A program made the position numbers and the translations under genes. A stretch of 64,000 nucleotides of DNA, taken from assembly GCF_003428645.1 (NCBI RefSeq), contig NZ_QVQH01000026.1:1-64000 (forward strand), read 5' to 3'. The notes below the pieces were generated by a model. That model was not told the DNA's origin and did not search any database. It saw nothing but the letters and a program-made list of their open reading frames with translations. The DNA comes from Geodermatophilus marinus. Lineage in GTDB: Bacteria; Actinomycetota; Actinomycetes; Mycobacteriales; Geodermatophilaceae. Numbering within the stretch: the stretch's first letter is position 1; the number at the start of each line of letters is the position of its first letter. Positions 1-10,062 of this stretch are shown in pieces.

Positions 1-96
1 GCATCGGTAGAACCCGGCGCGGAATTCCCGCAGTCGATCGGCGGCCTCCGCGGCCGAGACCTCGCCAACGCCGCCTTGCGGGTGAACACTGTCCAT
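1..96 (-). CDS. Transposase N-terminus, probably IS701-like (partial, cut by window edge)
   Basis: A minus-strand reading frame opens at an ATG (positions 96-94) and runs off the left edge. The visible 32 residues include the stretch AAEAADRLREFRAGFYRC. From memory this resembles the start of actinobacterial IS701-type transposases, where a similar helix precedes a conserved CLxxRxDALFEL segment; that segment would lie outside the window. No catalytic residue is visible. A GTG at 102-100 is an alternative start. An imperfect inverted repeat lies just upstream at 100-151. The family call is tentative because only a short N-terminus can be seen; another mobile-element or hypothetical protein is possible. 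Confidence 0.4.
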   Translation of the reverse strand, partial: MDSVHPQGGVGEVSAAEAADRLREFRAGFYRC

Positions 97-99
97 CAC

Positions 100-151
100 G
101 GCCACCGGTGATCGTTTGCAGCTCGCAACTCCAAAGGATCACCCGGTGGCC
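100..151. repeat. Imperfect inverted repeat upstream of the putative transposase
   Basis: Arms of 14 and 15 nt (100-113 and 137-151; GGCCACCGGTGATC against GATCACCCGGTGGCC) match except for one extra base, around a 23-nt spacer. It lies directly 5' of the putative transposase start on the minus strand. It could be a leader hairpin limiting transposase expression or part of an element end. The rest of 152-216 shows no gene or clear signal. Confidence 0.5.
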
Positions 152-216
152 GCCCTCATGCCAGCCCCCGGATCACGGTCCTGTCATTCGAGGACCCACG
201 GGGTTAAACGACAAGC

Positions 217-1683
217 TCAGATGCCCTGGATCATCTTCGTCTCGAGGAACCCGCTGATGCCCTCGGGGCCACCCTCGCGGCCCAGCCCCGACTGCTTGAA
301 GCCGCCGAAGGGCTGGGTGACGCACATGCCCCAGTCGTTGACGTAGATCTGGCCGGTGCGCACCTGCCGGGCGATCCGCTCGCCGGCCTCCCGGTCGGCG
401 GTGAAGACCGCGCCGGAGAGGCCGTACTGGGAGTCGTTGGCGATGCGGACGGCGTCCTCGACGGTGTCGTAGGGGATCACCACGATCACCGGGCCGAAGA
501 TCTCCTCCTGCGCGATGCGCATGGCGTTGTCGACGTCGGCGAAGAGCGTGGGCTGCACGTAGTAGCCCGTGTCCAGCCCCTCGGGCCGCCCCCCGCCGGT
601 CACCAGGCGGGCGCCCTCCTCCAGGCCCACCCGGATGTAGCCCTCGACGCGGTCGCGCTGCCGCTCGGCGGCCAGCGGGCCCAGGACGGTGCCCTCCTCG
701 CGGGGGTCACCGACCGGCACCGACTCCATGATCGCCTTGACGTTCTCGACCACCTCGTCCTGCTTGTCCCGGGGGACGACGAGGCGGGTGAGGGCGGCGC
801 ACACCTGGCCGGAGCTGCCGATGCCGGCGAAGGTCACCGTCTGCGCGACCGAGGCCATGTCGGCGTCGGGGAGGACGATCGCGGCCGACTTGCCGCCGAG
901 CTCGAGCGTCACGCGGGCGATCCGCTCGGCGCACAGCGCCATGATCCGCCGTCCGGCGGCGGTGGACCCGGTGAAGGAGACCTTGTCCACGCCGGGGTGC
1001 TTGACCAGGTACTCCCCCACCTCCCGGCCGCCGGGCAGCACGCTGACCACGCCCTCGGGCAGGCCGGCGGCCTCCAGCGCCTCCGCGAGGAGGAACACCG
1101 ACACCGGCCCCTCGGGCGCCGGCTTGAGCACCACGGGGCAGCCGGCGGCCAGCGCCGGGGCGATCTTCAGCGAGGCGGTGGCGACCGGACCGTTCCACGG
1201 GATGATCACCGCGGCGACCCCCACCGGCTCGCGCACGATGGTGACCTCGGTGCCGTCGGGCAGCGTGCGCCGCTCCTCGGTCTCGAGGGAGGAGGCGAGG
1301 GTGGCGGCGTCGTCCCACATCGCCGAGGCGTTGGCGTGGAACGCCTTGCTGATCATCGCCGGGGCGCCGATCTCGACGGTGAAGGACGCCTCCATCGCCG
1401 GGATCCGCTTGGCCACCTCCTCCCCGACCCGGCGCAGGACGGCGGCCCGGTCGGCCGGTGCCATCCGCGGCCAGGGGCCCTCGTCGAAGGCCTTGCGGGC
1501 CGCGGCGACGGCGGCGTCCATGTCGGCGGGGCTCGCCGCCGGGACGGTCGCCACGACCTGCTCGGTGATCGGCGAGACGACCTCGATCACCTCGTCGGTC
1601 GCGGGCGCCACCCACGAGCCACCGATGAAGAGCTTGTCGAACGAGCGGACGCCGGCGTCGGCGCGCTCCTGGACGGCGGTCAT
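217..1683 (-). CDS. Aldehyde dehydrogenase (NAD(P)+-dependent, ALDH superfamily)
   Basis: This 488-residue protein has the usual ALDH length and oxidises an aldehyde to the acid. The N-terminal cofactor domain includes IIPWNGP. The glutamate base lies in LELGGK and the nucleophilic cysteine in SSGQVCAA, about 35 residues later, which is the normal spacing. FGGFKQSGLGREGG near the C-terminus is also typical. It is the last gene of a minus-strand set with a SnoaL-like gene (27-bp gap) and an NDMA-type alcohol dehydrogenase upstream, so alcohol-to-aldehyde-to-acid oxidation is the likely unit. The stop lies near the putative IS element. The substrate cannot be read from sequence; an aliphatic aldehyde or omega-oxo acid from the adjacent Baeyer-Villiger route is the inference. 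Confidence 0.93.
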   Translation of the reverse strand: MTAVQERADAGVRSFDKLFIGGSWVAPATDEVIEVVSPITEQVVATVPAASPADMDAAVAAARKAFDEGPWPRMAPADRAAVLRRVGEEVAKRIPAMEASFTVEIGAPAMISKAFHANASAMWDDAATLASSLETEERRTLPDGTEVTIVREPVGVAAVIIPWNGPVATASLKIAPALAAGCPVVLKPAPEGPVSVFLLAEALEAAGLPEGVVSVLPGGREVGEYLVKHPGVDKVSFTGSTAAGRRIMALCAERIARVTLELGGKSAAIVLPDADMASVAQTVTFAGIGSSGQVCAALTRLVVPRDKQDEVVENVKAIMESVPVGDPREEGTVLGPLAAERQRDRVEGYIRVGLEEGARLVTGGGRPEGLDTGYYVQPTLFADVDNAMRIAQEEIFGPVIVVIPYDTVEDAVRIANDSQYGLSGAVFTADREAGERIARQVRTGQIYVNDWGMCVTQPFGGFKQSGLGREGGPEGISGFLETKMIQGI

Positions 1684-1710
1684 GCGGATCCTCCTGGGGT
1701 GGGGGTGCGC

Positions 1711-2157
1711 TCAGGCATCGAAGCCCTCGAGCTGGGGCGGGGTGAGCGCGGAGATGCGGCGCTCGGCGATCCGCCAGCCCTCGGGCGTGCGGCGGTAGAC
1801 GTCCTCGTTGAGGGCGATCGCCTTGAAGGCGGCACCGCTCTTCGTGTGCCCCTCGGAGAACACGTAGTTGGTGCCGCGCGCGGTCACGCCGTCCCCGTCG
1901 AAGTCGACGACGTGGTTGGTGATGATGTGGAACTGGTCGGCGATCGCCGCGGCGTCCCGTTCGAAGAAGCCGAGGATCTCCGCGCGGCCGGCGAACCGCT
2001 CCAGGCCCACCGCGGTGGCGTCCCAGACGGCGTCGTCGGTGAACGCGGAGGCCGCCTCGGCCGGGTCGAAGCGGTCCAGGCCGCGGGCGTAGACGTGCGT
2101 GGCCCGCTGGATGTCGAGCAGGTCGGCGGTGCGGGTGTCGGCCGGGGTGAGCGTCAT
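1711..2157 (-). CDS. SnoaL-like / NTF2-fold protein
   Basis: A 148-residue protein with the small alpha+beta cone pattern of SnoaL-like polyketide cyclase/dehydratase proteins: an N-terminal helix (DLLDIQRATHVYARGLDRFD), an FTDDAVWDATAVG strand and a C-terminal GWRIAERRISAL strand. Such proteins serve as small isomerases, hydratases or binding modules. It sits between the alcohol and aldehyde dehydrogenase genes (10 and 27 bp gaps), so it is probably cotranscribed and used in the same pathway. The reaction is not inferable. The first-helix Tyr/Asp pair is consistent with an active member. Confidence 0.8.
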   Translation of the reverse strand: MTLTPADTRTADLLDIQRATHVYARGLDRFDPAEAASAFTDDAVWDATAVGLERFAGRAEILGFFERDAAAIADQFHIITNHVVDFDGDGVTARGTNYVFSEGHTKSGAAFKAIALNEDVYRRTPEGWRIAERRISALTPPQLEGFDA

Positions 2158-2167
2158 CGTCGCCCCC

Positions 2168-3289
2168 TCAGTGGTCGTAGACGATGACGCCGCGGATGTT
2201 CCTGCCCTCGCGGAGGTCGGCGAAGGCCTCGTTGATGTCCTCGAGCCGGTAGGTCTTCGTGATCAGCTCGTCGAGCTTGAACTGGCCGTTCTTGTACATG
2301 TCGGCGATCAGCGGGATGTCGTTCTTCGAGTTCGTCGTCCCGTAGAGCGAGCCCTGCAGGCGCTTGCCCGACATGGCGAAGCTGAACAGGTCGAACTGGA
2401 CGTCGCGCTGCATCACCGGGGCGGCCGCGGTCAGCACGATGACGCCGCCGCGGCGGGTCAGCTGGTTGGCCTGCTCGACGATGTCCCCGCGGGCGACGTC
2501 GACGGTGATGATCACCCGGTCGGCGCCCTGCCCGTTGGTCATCCGCTCGATCAGCTGCGCGGCCTCCTCGAACGAGGCGACCGGGTGGGTGGCGCCGAAC
2601 TCCTTGGCCTTCTCGCGCTTGAAGGCCACCGGGTCGACGGTGACGATGTTCTTGGCGCCGCGGTGCGCCGCGCCCTGGACGGCGTTCATGCCGACGCCGC
2701 CGGTGCCGAAGATGACGACGGTGTCCCCGAGCTGGATCTCGGCCGCGTAGACCGACGAGCCCCAGCCGGTGGGGACGCCGCAGCCGATGAGCGAGGCCGG
2801 CATCAGCGGGATCTCGGGGTCGATCTTGACCACGGCGTCGACCGGGACGGTGGCGTAGGGCGCGAAGGTGCCCAGGTAGCTCATCGGGCCGACGCCCTTG
2901 CCGCGGGCGTGGATGCGGTGCGTGCCGTCGGGGGCGAAGCCGGCCAGCACCCCGGCGCCGAGCTCGCACATGTTGCTGCGGCCGGCCACGCACATGCGGC
3001 ACTTCCCGCACGAGGGCAGGAACGACATCACCACGTGGTCGCCCTCCTGGAGGTCGGTGACCTCCGGGCCGACCTCGGTCACCACCCCGGCGCCCTCGTG
3101 GCCGCCCAGGATCGGCGCCCACGGCAGCGGGATGTCCCCGGTGTCGAGGTGGTCGTCGCTGTGGCAGATGCCGGACGCGGCCAGCTGCACCGTCACCTCC
3201 CGGCGCTTGGGCGGGTCGATCTCGATCTCCTCGACGCTCCACCCGGAATTCGTGCCCGGCTCCCAGAGCAGTGCTCCCACGGTCTTCAC
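2168..3289 (-). CDS. NDMA-dependent (mycofactocin-associated) zinc alcohol dehydrogenase
   Basis: A 373-residue medium-chain zinc alcohol dehydrogenase. GICHSDDH carries the catalytic zinc cysteine, GGHEGAG the histidine, and SCGKCRMCVAGRSNMC is the structural-zinc four-cysteine lobe. GTGGVGMNAVQGA is the nucleotide-binding turn. The opening KTVGALLWEPG and the overall layout match the N,N-dimethyl-4-nitrosoaniline-dependent family, which holds NAD tightly and is linked in actinobacteria to mycofactocin as external electron acceptor (family knowledge). It starts at GTG 3289 after a GAGGAGCT ribosome-binding site. It heads the ADH - SnoaL - ALDH set and is divergent from the esterase/BVMO genes across a palindrome-bearing intergenic region. 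No mycofactocin biosynthesis gene is in the window. Confidence 0.88.
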   Translation of the reverse strand: MKTVGALLWEPGTNSGWSVEEIEIDPPKRREVTVQLAASGICHSDDHLDTGDIPLPWAPILGGHEGAGVVTEVGPEVTDLQEGDHVVMSFLPSCGKCRMCVAGRSNMCELGAGVLAGFAPDGTHRIHARGKGVGPMSYLGTFAPYATVPVDAVVKIDPEIPLMPASLIGCGVPTGWGSSVYAAEIQLGDTVVIFGTGGVGMNAVQGAAHRGAKNIVTVDPVAFKREKAKEFGATHPVASFEEAAQLIERMTNGQGADRVIITVDVARGDIVEQANQLTRRGGVIVLTAAAPVMQRDVQFDLFSFAMSGKRLQGSLYGTTNSKNDIPLIADMYKNGQFKLDELITKTYRLEDINEAFADLREGRNIRGVIVYDH

Positions 3290-3343
3290 GTGCAGCTCCT
3301 CGTGTCGGCGGCCGGGGGCACCGTCGCCCCCGGGTTGCCGGTG

Positions 3344-3386
3344 ACCCTAGCCACATCCCTGCGCAGGGATCCAGAGTCCCTGCGCA
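3344..3386. promoter_or_regulatory. Divergent control region: 16-bp palindrome plus a third half-site and a -10-like TAGGGT
   Basis: The 249-bp gap between the alcohol dehydrogenase and esterase genes contains a perfect palindrome, ATCCCTGCGCAGGGAT (3355-3370), followed by another TCCCTGCGCA copy (3377-3386). A minus-strand TAGGGT (3349-3344) could be the -10 of the dehydrogenase operon, which would place the palindrome inside or just upstream of its promoter. This is what a dimeric repressor or activator site would look like. The regulator is unknown; the FadR-type gene at 14.3 kb is one candidate. Confidence 0.55.
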
Positions 3387-3446
3387 TATTTCGGCGCTTT
3401 CCTCGCCGACATGCCGACTCGTCGACGGCGACGCGCCGCACCCCCC

Positions 3447-3476
3447 TTGATGCCTCCGCATACATGCGCCTAGTTT
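3447..3476 (+). promoter_or_regulatory. Putative sigma70-type promoter for the esterase/BVMO genes
   Basis: TTGATG (3447-3452), an 18-bp spacer and TAGTTT (3471-3476) point toward the esterase gene starting 63 bp downstream. Spacing and composition suit a housekeeping promoter in a GC-rich actinobacterium. Prediction only. Confidence 0.5.
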
Positions 3477-3538
3477 GCGACGCACGTCACAGGCTGCCCG
3501 GCAGAGGGGCCGGAGCGGCGCCGAGCGGAAGGCGAACG

Positions 3539-4480
3539 ATGGCACTGGACGAGGCGACGACGGCACTGCTCGCGCAGATGGCCGAGAGCGGCACCAAGCC
3601 GCTGCACGAGATGACCCCTGAGGAGGCCCGCGGGCTGACCGCGGCCCTGGGCGAGATGTACGGGCCCGGCCCGGACGTGCACCGGGCGGAGATGACCTCC
3701 GCACCGGCCCCGGACGGGTACGCGATCCCGCTGCACGTCCTCGTGCCCAGCGAGCGACCGCGCGGCGTGCTCGTCTACTACCACGGCGGCGGCTGGGTGA
3801 TCGGCGCGCTGCCGGAGTTCGAGACCCTCGGCCGCACGCTCGCCGTGCGCACCGGCTGCGCCGTCGTCCTGGTCGACTACCGGATGGCGCCCGAGAACCC
3901 GTACCCGGCGGCCGTCGACGACTCCTGGGCGGCGCTGCGGTGGGTCGACGAGCACGTCGAGGACATCGCCGGGGCGCGGGTGCCGCTGGTCGTCGCCGGC
4001 GACAGCGCGGGCGGGAACCTCGCCGCGATCGTCGCGCACAGGGCGCGCGACACCGGTGGGCCGGCCCTCGCGATGCAGGTCCTCGTCTACCCGGTGACCG
4101 ACTGCAACCTGGACAACGAGACCTACCGGGACCCGGAGAACCAGACCCTGCTGACCAAGGAGTCGATGGCCTGGTTCTGGGACCTCTACGCCCCCGAGCA
4201 CGCCATGCGGCAGAACCCCGACGCCTGCCCGTCCAAGGCCGACGACCTCTCCGGGCTGCCGCCGGCCGTCGTCCTGCTCGCCGAGCACGACGTGCTCCGC
4301 CAGGAGGGCCAGGAGTACGCCGATGCGCTGGCCGGCGCCGGGGTGCCCGTGCAGAGCCTCGTCTTCGACGGCCAGATGCACGGCTTCTTCACGATGGTCA
4401 ACGTGCTGCCCGGCAGCGAGGCCGGGATCGCCTACGTCGCCGAGGCCGTCGACCGCCAGCTCACCGCCCAGCCCGCCTGA
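3539..4480 (+). CDS. Alpha/beta-hydrolase, hormone-sensitive-lipase (HSL) family esterase
   Basis: The 313-residue protein has the HSL layout: the HGGGW oxyanion motif, the nucleophile elbow GDSAGGN, an aspartate in AEHDVLRQEG and a histidine in QMHGFF, giving a Ser-Asp-His triad. HSL-type enzymes hydrolyse short- to medium-chain esters and lactones. The open frame extends far upstream, but the real start is the ATG at 3539, preceded by GCGGAAGG. The BVMO gene begins 19 bp after its stop. A Baeyer-Villiger enzyme makes an ester or lactone that an esterase then opens, as in known cyclohexanone and acetone/methyl-ketone routes, so this placement gives a strong clue to its job. Confidence 0.9.
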   Translation: MALDEATTALLAQMAESGTKPLHEMTPEEARGLTAALGEMYGPGPDVHRAEMTSAPAPDGYAIPLHVLVPSERPRGVLVYYHGGGWVIGALPEFETLGRTLAVRTGCAVVLVDYRMAPENPYPAAVDDSWAALRWVDEHVEDIAGARVPLVVAGDSAGGNLAAIVAHRARDTGGPALAMQVLVYPVTDCNLDNETYRDPENQTLLTKESMAWFWDLYAPEHAMRQNPDACPSKADDLSGLPPAVVLLAEHDVLRQEGQEYADALAGAGVPVQSLVFDGQMHGFFTMVNVLPGSEAGIAYVAEAVDRQLTAQPA

Positions 4481-4499
4481 CCGACAGGAGCACGGACCC

Positions 4500-6191
4500 A
4501 TGACGCAGAAGGACCACCAGCCGTCGAGCACCGCGGTCAGGGGCATCCCGGAGGTCGACGCCGTCGTCGTCGGCGCCGGGATGTCGGGCCTGTACATGCT
4601 GCACAAGCTGCGCGGCCTGGGCCTGACGGTCCAGGTCTTCGAGAAGGGCGACGGCGTCGGGGGGACGTGGTTCTGGAACCGCTACCCCGGCGCCCGCGTC
4701 GACGTGAAGAGCATGGACTACAGCTTCTCCTTCGACCCCGACCTGGAGCAGGAGTGGGAGTGGACGGAGAAGTACCCGCCCCAGGACGAGCTGCTCCGCT
4801 ACATCAACCACGTGGCCGACCGCTTCGACCTGCGCCGCGACATCAGGTTCGAGACGACGGTGACCGAGGCGGTCTTCGACGAGGACGTCGACCGCTGGCA
4901 CGTGCGCACCGACCGGGGCGACCAGCTCTCGACGCAGTAGGTGGTCATGGCCACCGGCTGCCTGTCGGCGTCCAAGGTGCCCGAGGTCCCGGGGCTCGAC
5001 CTCTTCCGCGGCCGCTGGTTCCACACCGGGCACTGGCCGAAGGAGGGCGTGGACTTCAGCGGGCAGCGGGTCGGCGTCATCGGCACCGGCTCCTCCGGCG
5101 TCCAGGCCATCCCGCTCATCGCCGAGCAGGCGGCCGAGCTGACCGTGTTCCAGCGGACGCCGAACTTCGTGCTGCCGGCCCGCAACCACCCGATCGACCC
5201 CGAGCACCAGCGGGACGTCAAGTCGCGGTACGCCGAGGTTCGCCAGGCCGCCCGGGAGTCCGGCTTCGGCATCGCGGTCCCGACGCCCACGAGGTCCGCG
5301 CTCGAGGTCGCCCCGGAGGAGCGGCAGGCCCGCTACGAGAGCGTCTGGTACGACGAGGACAACAACCTCGTCGACATGCTGGTCAGCTACAACGACATGA
5401 TCACGAGCCAGGCGGCCAACGACACGGCGGCGCAGTTCGTGCGCGACCGCATCGCCGAGATCGTCGAGGACCCGGAGACCGCCGCCGCCCTGCAGCCGCA
5501 CGACCACCCCTTCGGCACCAAGCGGCCGTGCCTCGGGACCAACTACTACGAGACGTTCAACCTGCCGCACGTGCGCCTGGTCAACGTCCGCAAGACGCCC
5601 ATCGTGGAGATCACCCACCGGGGGCTGCGCACCACCCAGGAGGAGTTCGAGTTCGACGACCTGGTCTTCGCCACGGGCTTCGACGCGATGACCGGCGCGC
5701 TGACGGCGGTCGACATCCGGGGCCGCGGCGACGTGAAGCTGGAGGACAAGTGGCACGCCGGCCCGCGCACCTACCTGGGCATCCAGGTGGCGGGCTTCCC
5801 CAACCTGTTCACCATCACCGGGCCCGGCAGCCCGTCGGTGCTCTCCAACATGATCACCTCGATCGAGCAGCACGTGGAGTGGGTGGCCGACGCCATCGCC
5901 TCGATGCGCGCCGAAGGCCTGTCGACGATGGAGCCCACCGTCGAGGCCGAGGACGCCTGGACCGCCCACGTCGACGAGGTCGGGCACATGACGCTCTACC
6001 CGACCGCGGACTCCTGGTACATGGGCTCGAACGTGCCCGGGAAGCCGCGGGTGTTCATGCCCTACATCGGCGGGGTCGGCGTCTACCGGCAGAAGTGCGA
6101 CGAGGTCGCGGCCAACGGCTACGAGGGCTTCGTCCGCAGCGGTGCCCGCCAGGCGGTGGGTGCCGGGCGACCGTCGTCCCCGGCCGGCTGA
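4500..6191 (+). pseudogene. Baeyer-Villiger flavin monooxygenase 1, interrupted by an in-frame TAG
   Basis: Together the two halves (564 codons including the interrupting TAG and the stop) form a full-length class B flavoprotein monooxygenase. They contain the FAD motif VVGAGMSGLYML, the Baeyer-Villiger fingerprint FRGRWFHTGHWP, the NADPH motif GTGSSG and the ATG motif. The frame is cut by TAG at 4938-4940 (codon 147), one residue before VVMATGC. The paralogue downstream has Phe at this place and tyrosine is common in the family, so a single TAC-to-TAG change is the simplest explanation. The rest of the gene is intact and highly conserved, so decay is recent or the stop is a sequencing error. 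Internal GTG/ATG codons after the stop could not make an active enzyme, because the FAD-binding N-terminus would be missing. Confidence 0.88.
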
Positions 6192-6197
6192 GCCACC

Positions 6198-6235
6198 CCG
6201 GGGGGCGGGACGACGGCCGTCGTCCCGCCCCCCGG
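6198..6235. terminator. Perfect 38-bp palindrome, terminator after BVMO 1
   Basis: Arms 6198-6216 and 6217-6235 are perfectly complementary over 19 bp with no spacer. The palindrome starts 7 bp after the BVMO 1 stop and precedes the BVMO 2 promoter. There is no T-run, as is usual for actinobacterial terminators. Confidence 0.8.
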
Positions 6236-6243
6236 CAGCTTCC

Positions 6244-8054
<1,811 letters not shown>

Positions 8055-8057
8055 CGT

Positions 8058-8105
8058 CCGGGCGGAGCGGGGGGCGCGGGCGATGCGCCCTCCCGCTCCG
8101 CCCGG
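8058..8105. terminator. Bidirectional terminator between BVMO 2 and the SDR gene
   Basis: A long interrupted stem lies between convergent genes: outer arms 8058-8071 and 8092-8105 (CCGGGCGGAGCGGG and its complement) and inner arms GGGCGC/GCGCCC (8072-8077, 8085-8090) with a single bulged T. The location fits termination in both directions. Confidence 0.75.
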
Positions 8106-8109
8106 CGCG

Positions 8110-8952
8110 TCAGATCAGCAGGGTGCCCATGTCCACCGGCAGCGCGGTGCCGGTGACGTACTTCGCCTCGTCGGAGAGCAGGAACAGCACGCCGTCGGAG
8201 ATGTCACCGGGCTCCACCGGGCCGCGCTCCATGACGTTGGCCATCCACCCGGGAGGGGCGTCGGCCTGCAGGTCCTTGGTGAAGAACTCGTTGACGATCA
8301 TGGGCGTGCTCACGCCGGCCGGGATGATGGTGTTCACCCGGATCCCGTGCTTGCCCAGCGCCATGGCGTAGTTGCGCATGAGGGCGAGCACGCCGGCCTT
8401 GGCCGCGCCGTAGGCCATGTGCCCGGGGTTGAGCATCTCGGTCTTGTACGCGACCCCGCGGAACGTCGACGTGGACCCGGTGATGACGATGGCGCCGCCG
8501 CGGCCGCGCTCGACCATGCCGGGGGTGACCGCCCGCAGCGTGTAGAAGACGCCGGAGAGGTTCGTGGCGATCGTGTCGTGCCAGGCGCTCAGCCGCTGGG
8601 CGTGCGGGCCGGTCGAGGGCAGGATGCCGGCGTTGGCGCAGACCAGGTCGATGCCGCCGAGGCGCTCCTCGACCTGCGCCACCGCGGCGTTCACCTGCTC
8701 CTCGTCGCGCACGTCGCCGGTGATGCCGACGAACTCCCGGCCGTGCTCGCGGACGAGCTTCTCGGTCTCGGCGAGGTCCTCCGGCGTGGACATGGCGTAC
8801 TGCACCGAGTCGAACTGGCGGGTGACGTCGATGACCGCGACGTCGGCCCCCTCGGCGGCCAGCCGGACCGCGTGCGAGCGGCCCTGCCCCCGTGCGCCGC
8901 CGGTGACGAAGGCGACCTTGCCCTCGAAGCGGTTGCCGGTGGAACGCCCCAT
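8110..8952 (-). CDS. Mycofactocin-coupled SDR family oxidoreductase
   Basis: A 280-residue short-chain dehydrogenase. The N-terminus RFEGKVAFVTGGARGQGRSH carries the TGxxxGxG cofactor turn in the GARGQGRSHA form typical of the mycofactocin-coupled SDR group, in which NAD is thought not to exchange freely (family knowledge). The long insertion after the second strand (RQFDSVQYAMSTPEDLAETEKLV) is also typical of that group. The catalytic pair is YGAAK. It would interconvert an alcohol and a ketone, feeding the adjacent Baeyer-Villiger step. It is the last gene of a minus-strand trio, 30 bp after the LLM gene. Mycofactocin dependence is inferred from family resemblance. Confidence 0.87.
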   Translation of the reverse strand: MGRSTGNRFEGKVAFVTGGARGQGRSHAVRLAAEGADVAVIDVTRQFDSVQYAMSTPEDLAETEKLVREHGREFVGITGDVRDEEQVNAAVAQVEERLGGIDLVCANAGILPSTGPHAQRLSAWHDTIATNLSGVFYTLRAVTPGMVERGRGGAIVITGSTSTFRGVAYKTEMLNPGHMAYGAAKAGVLALMRNYAMALGKHGIRVNTIIPAGVSTPMIVNEFFTKDLQADAPPGWMANVMERGPVEPGDISDGVLFLLSDEAKYVTGTALPVDMGTLLI

Positions 8953-8982
8953 GGTTGTCTCCTGTCGGTCGATCGGTTCGGG

Positions 8983-10032
8983 TCAGGCCGTGCTCGCCGC
9001 GGGCACGGGCTCGGGCTGCGGTGTGGGCAGCGCCCGGATGGCGGGCACCACCTCCCGGCCCAGCCGCTCGATGGCGGCGATGGTCTCCTCGGCGCTCATC
9101 GACGGCCACTGCGGGCGCAGGAGCAGCGGGTCGACCGGGAAGCGGGTGCACAGGTCGGTGAGCTCGGCGACGACCTCGGCATCGGTGCCCAGCACCGCGT
9201 GCTTGGTGACCGAGGCGACGAAGTCGGCGTCGAGGTCGTCGGCGCTGCCGGCGTGCTTCATGCCCTTCTGCGCGTAGGACAGGTACTTGCCCTTCGACTG
9301 CCGGGCGTACTCGACGACCGCCTCCTCCCGCGAGTCGGCGACCAGCACGTTGCGGCGCACCGGCTGCGGCCCGAACGGCTTGCCGCGGGCGGCGAAGCCC
9401 TCGCGGACGGCGGCGAAGCGCTCCTCGATCTCGGCGTAGGTGGCCTCCGGGGTCACCGGGAAGGCGTCGCCGAACCGGCCGGCCCGCCGGGCACCGGCGA
9501 CGCTCTGCGCCCCCACCCAGATCGGCGGGTGCGGGTCCTGCACCGGCTTGAGGTGCGGGCGGACCCCGTCGAGCTGCCAGAAGCGGCCGGAGTGCGTGAC
9601 CTCGTCCTGGGTCCAGAGCTTGACCAGCAGCTCGAGGATCTCGTCGGTGCGGGCGGCGCGCTCCTTGAACGGGATGCCGAGGTGGTCGAACTCCTCGGGC
9701 CGGTAGCCGATGCCGGCGCCGAACACCAGCCGGCCCTCGGTGACCACGTCCAGCGTGGCGAGCTCCTCGGCCAGCATGACCGGGTGGTAGAGCGGCGCGA
9801 TCATGATCTGGGTGGCGAGCCGGGTCTCGCGGTCGCAGTCGGCCGCCAGCCGGGCCAGCAGCGGCACCGGCTGCAGCCAGCGCAGCTCGCCGTAGAGGAA
9901 GTGCTGGCCGATCGCGATGTAGGTCATGCCGTTGCGCTGGGCGGCCTCGACGATGCGGCGCACGTCGTCGAACTGCTTGGCAGGGCTGACCGAGGTGGGG
10001 ACGTCGGAGAGCAGCATGCCGACGGCGACCAT
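8983..10032 (-). CDS. LLM class (luciferase-like) oxidoreductase, probably F420-dependent
   Basis: A 349-residue TIM-barrel protein of the bacterial luciferase-like family. Visible features are the IGQHFLYGELRWLQP segment, RLVFGAGIGYRPEEFDHLGIPFKER and PHPPIWVGAQS, all typical of F420- or FMN-dependent members. In actinobacteria such enzymes oxidise or reduce alcohols, ketones or xenobiotics using coenzyme F420. It lies between the acyl-CoA dehydrogenase (30-bp gap) and the SDR (30-bp gap) in one minus-strand operon, so its substrate is probably an intermediate of the same pathway. FMN dependence (two-component monooxygenase type) cannot be excluded. Confidence 0.84.
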   Translation of the reverse strand: MVAVGMLLSDVPTSVSPAKQFDDVRRIVEAAQRNGMTYIAIGQHFLYGELRWLQPVPLLARLAADCDRETRLATQIMIAPLYHPVMLAEELATLDVVTEGRLVFGAGIGYRPEEFDHLGIPFKERAARTDEILELLVKLWTQDEVTHSGRFWQLDGVRPHLKPVQDPHPPIWVGAQSVAGARRAGRFGDAFPVTPEATYAEIEERFAAVREGFAARGKPFGPQPVRRNVLVADSREEAVVEYARQSKGKYLSYAQKGMKHAGSADDLDADFVASVTKHAVLGTDAEVVAELTDLCTRFPVDPLLLRPQWPSMSAEETIAAIERLGREVVPAIRALPTPQPEPVPAASTA

Positions 10033-10062
10033 GGGGGACCTCTCTTCCGGGGGGCCTGCGGC

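Noticed and set aside
689..1798. Long open frames opposite or in other frames of real genes (for example 689-1798 plus and 2099-3538 plus).
   Set aside because: At this GC content antisense and shifted frames stay open. Their products are Arg/Ala/Gly-rich, match no family and overlap well-supported genes.
4938..4940. Read-through or amber recoding at the BVMO 1 TAG.
   Set aside because: No pyrrolysine genes or recoding signal is seen, and a C-to-G change from TAC explains it more simply.
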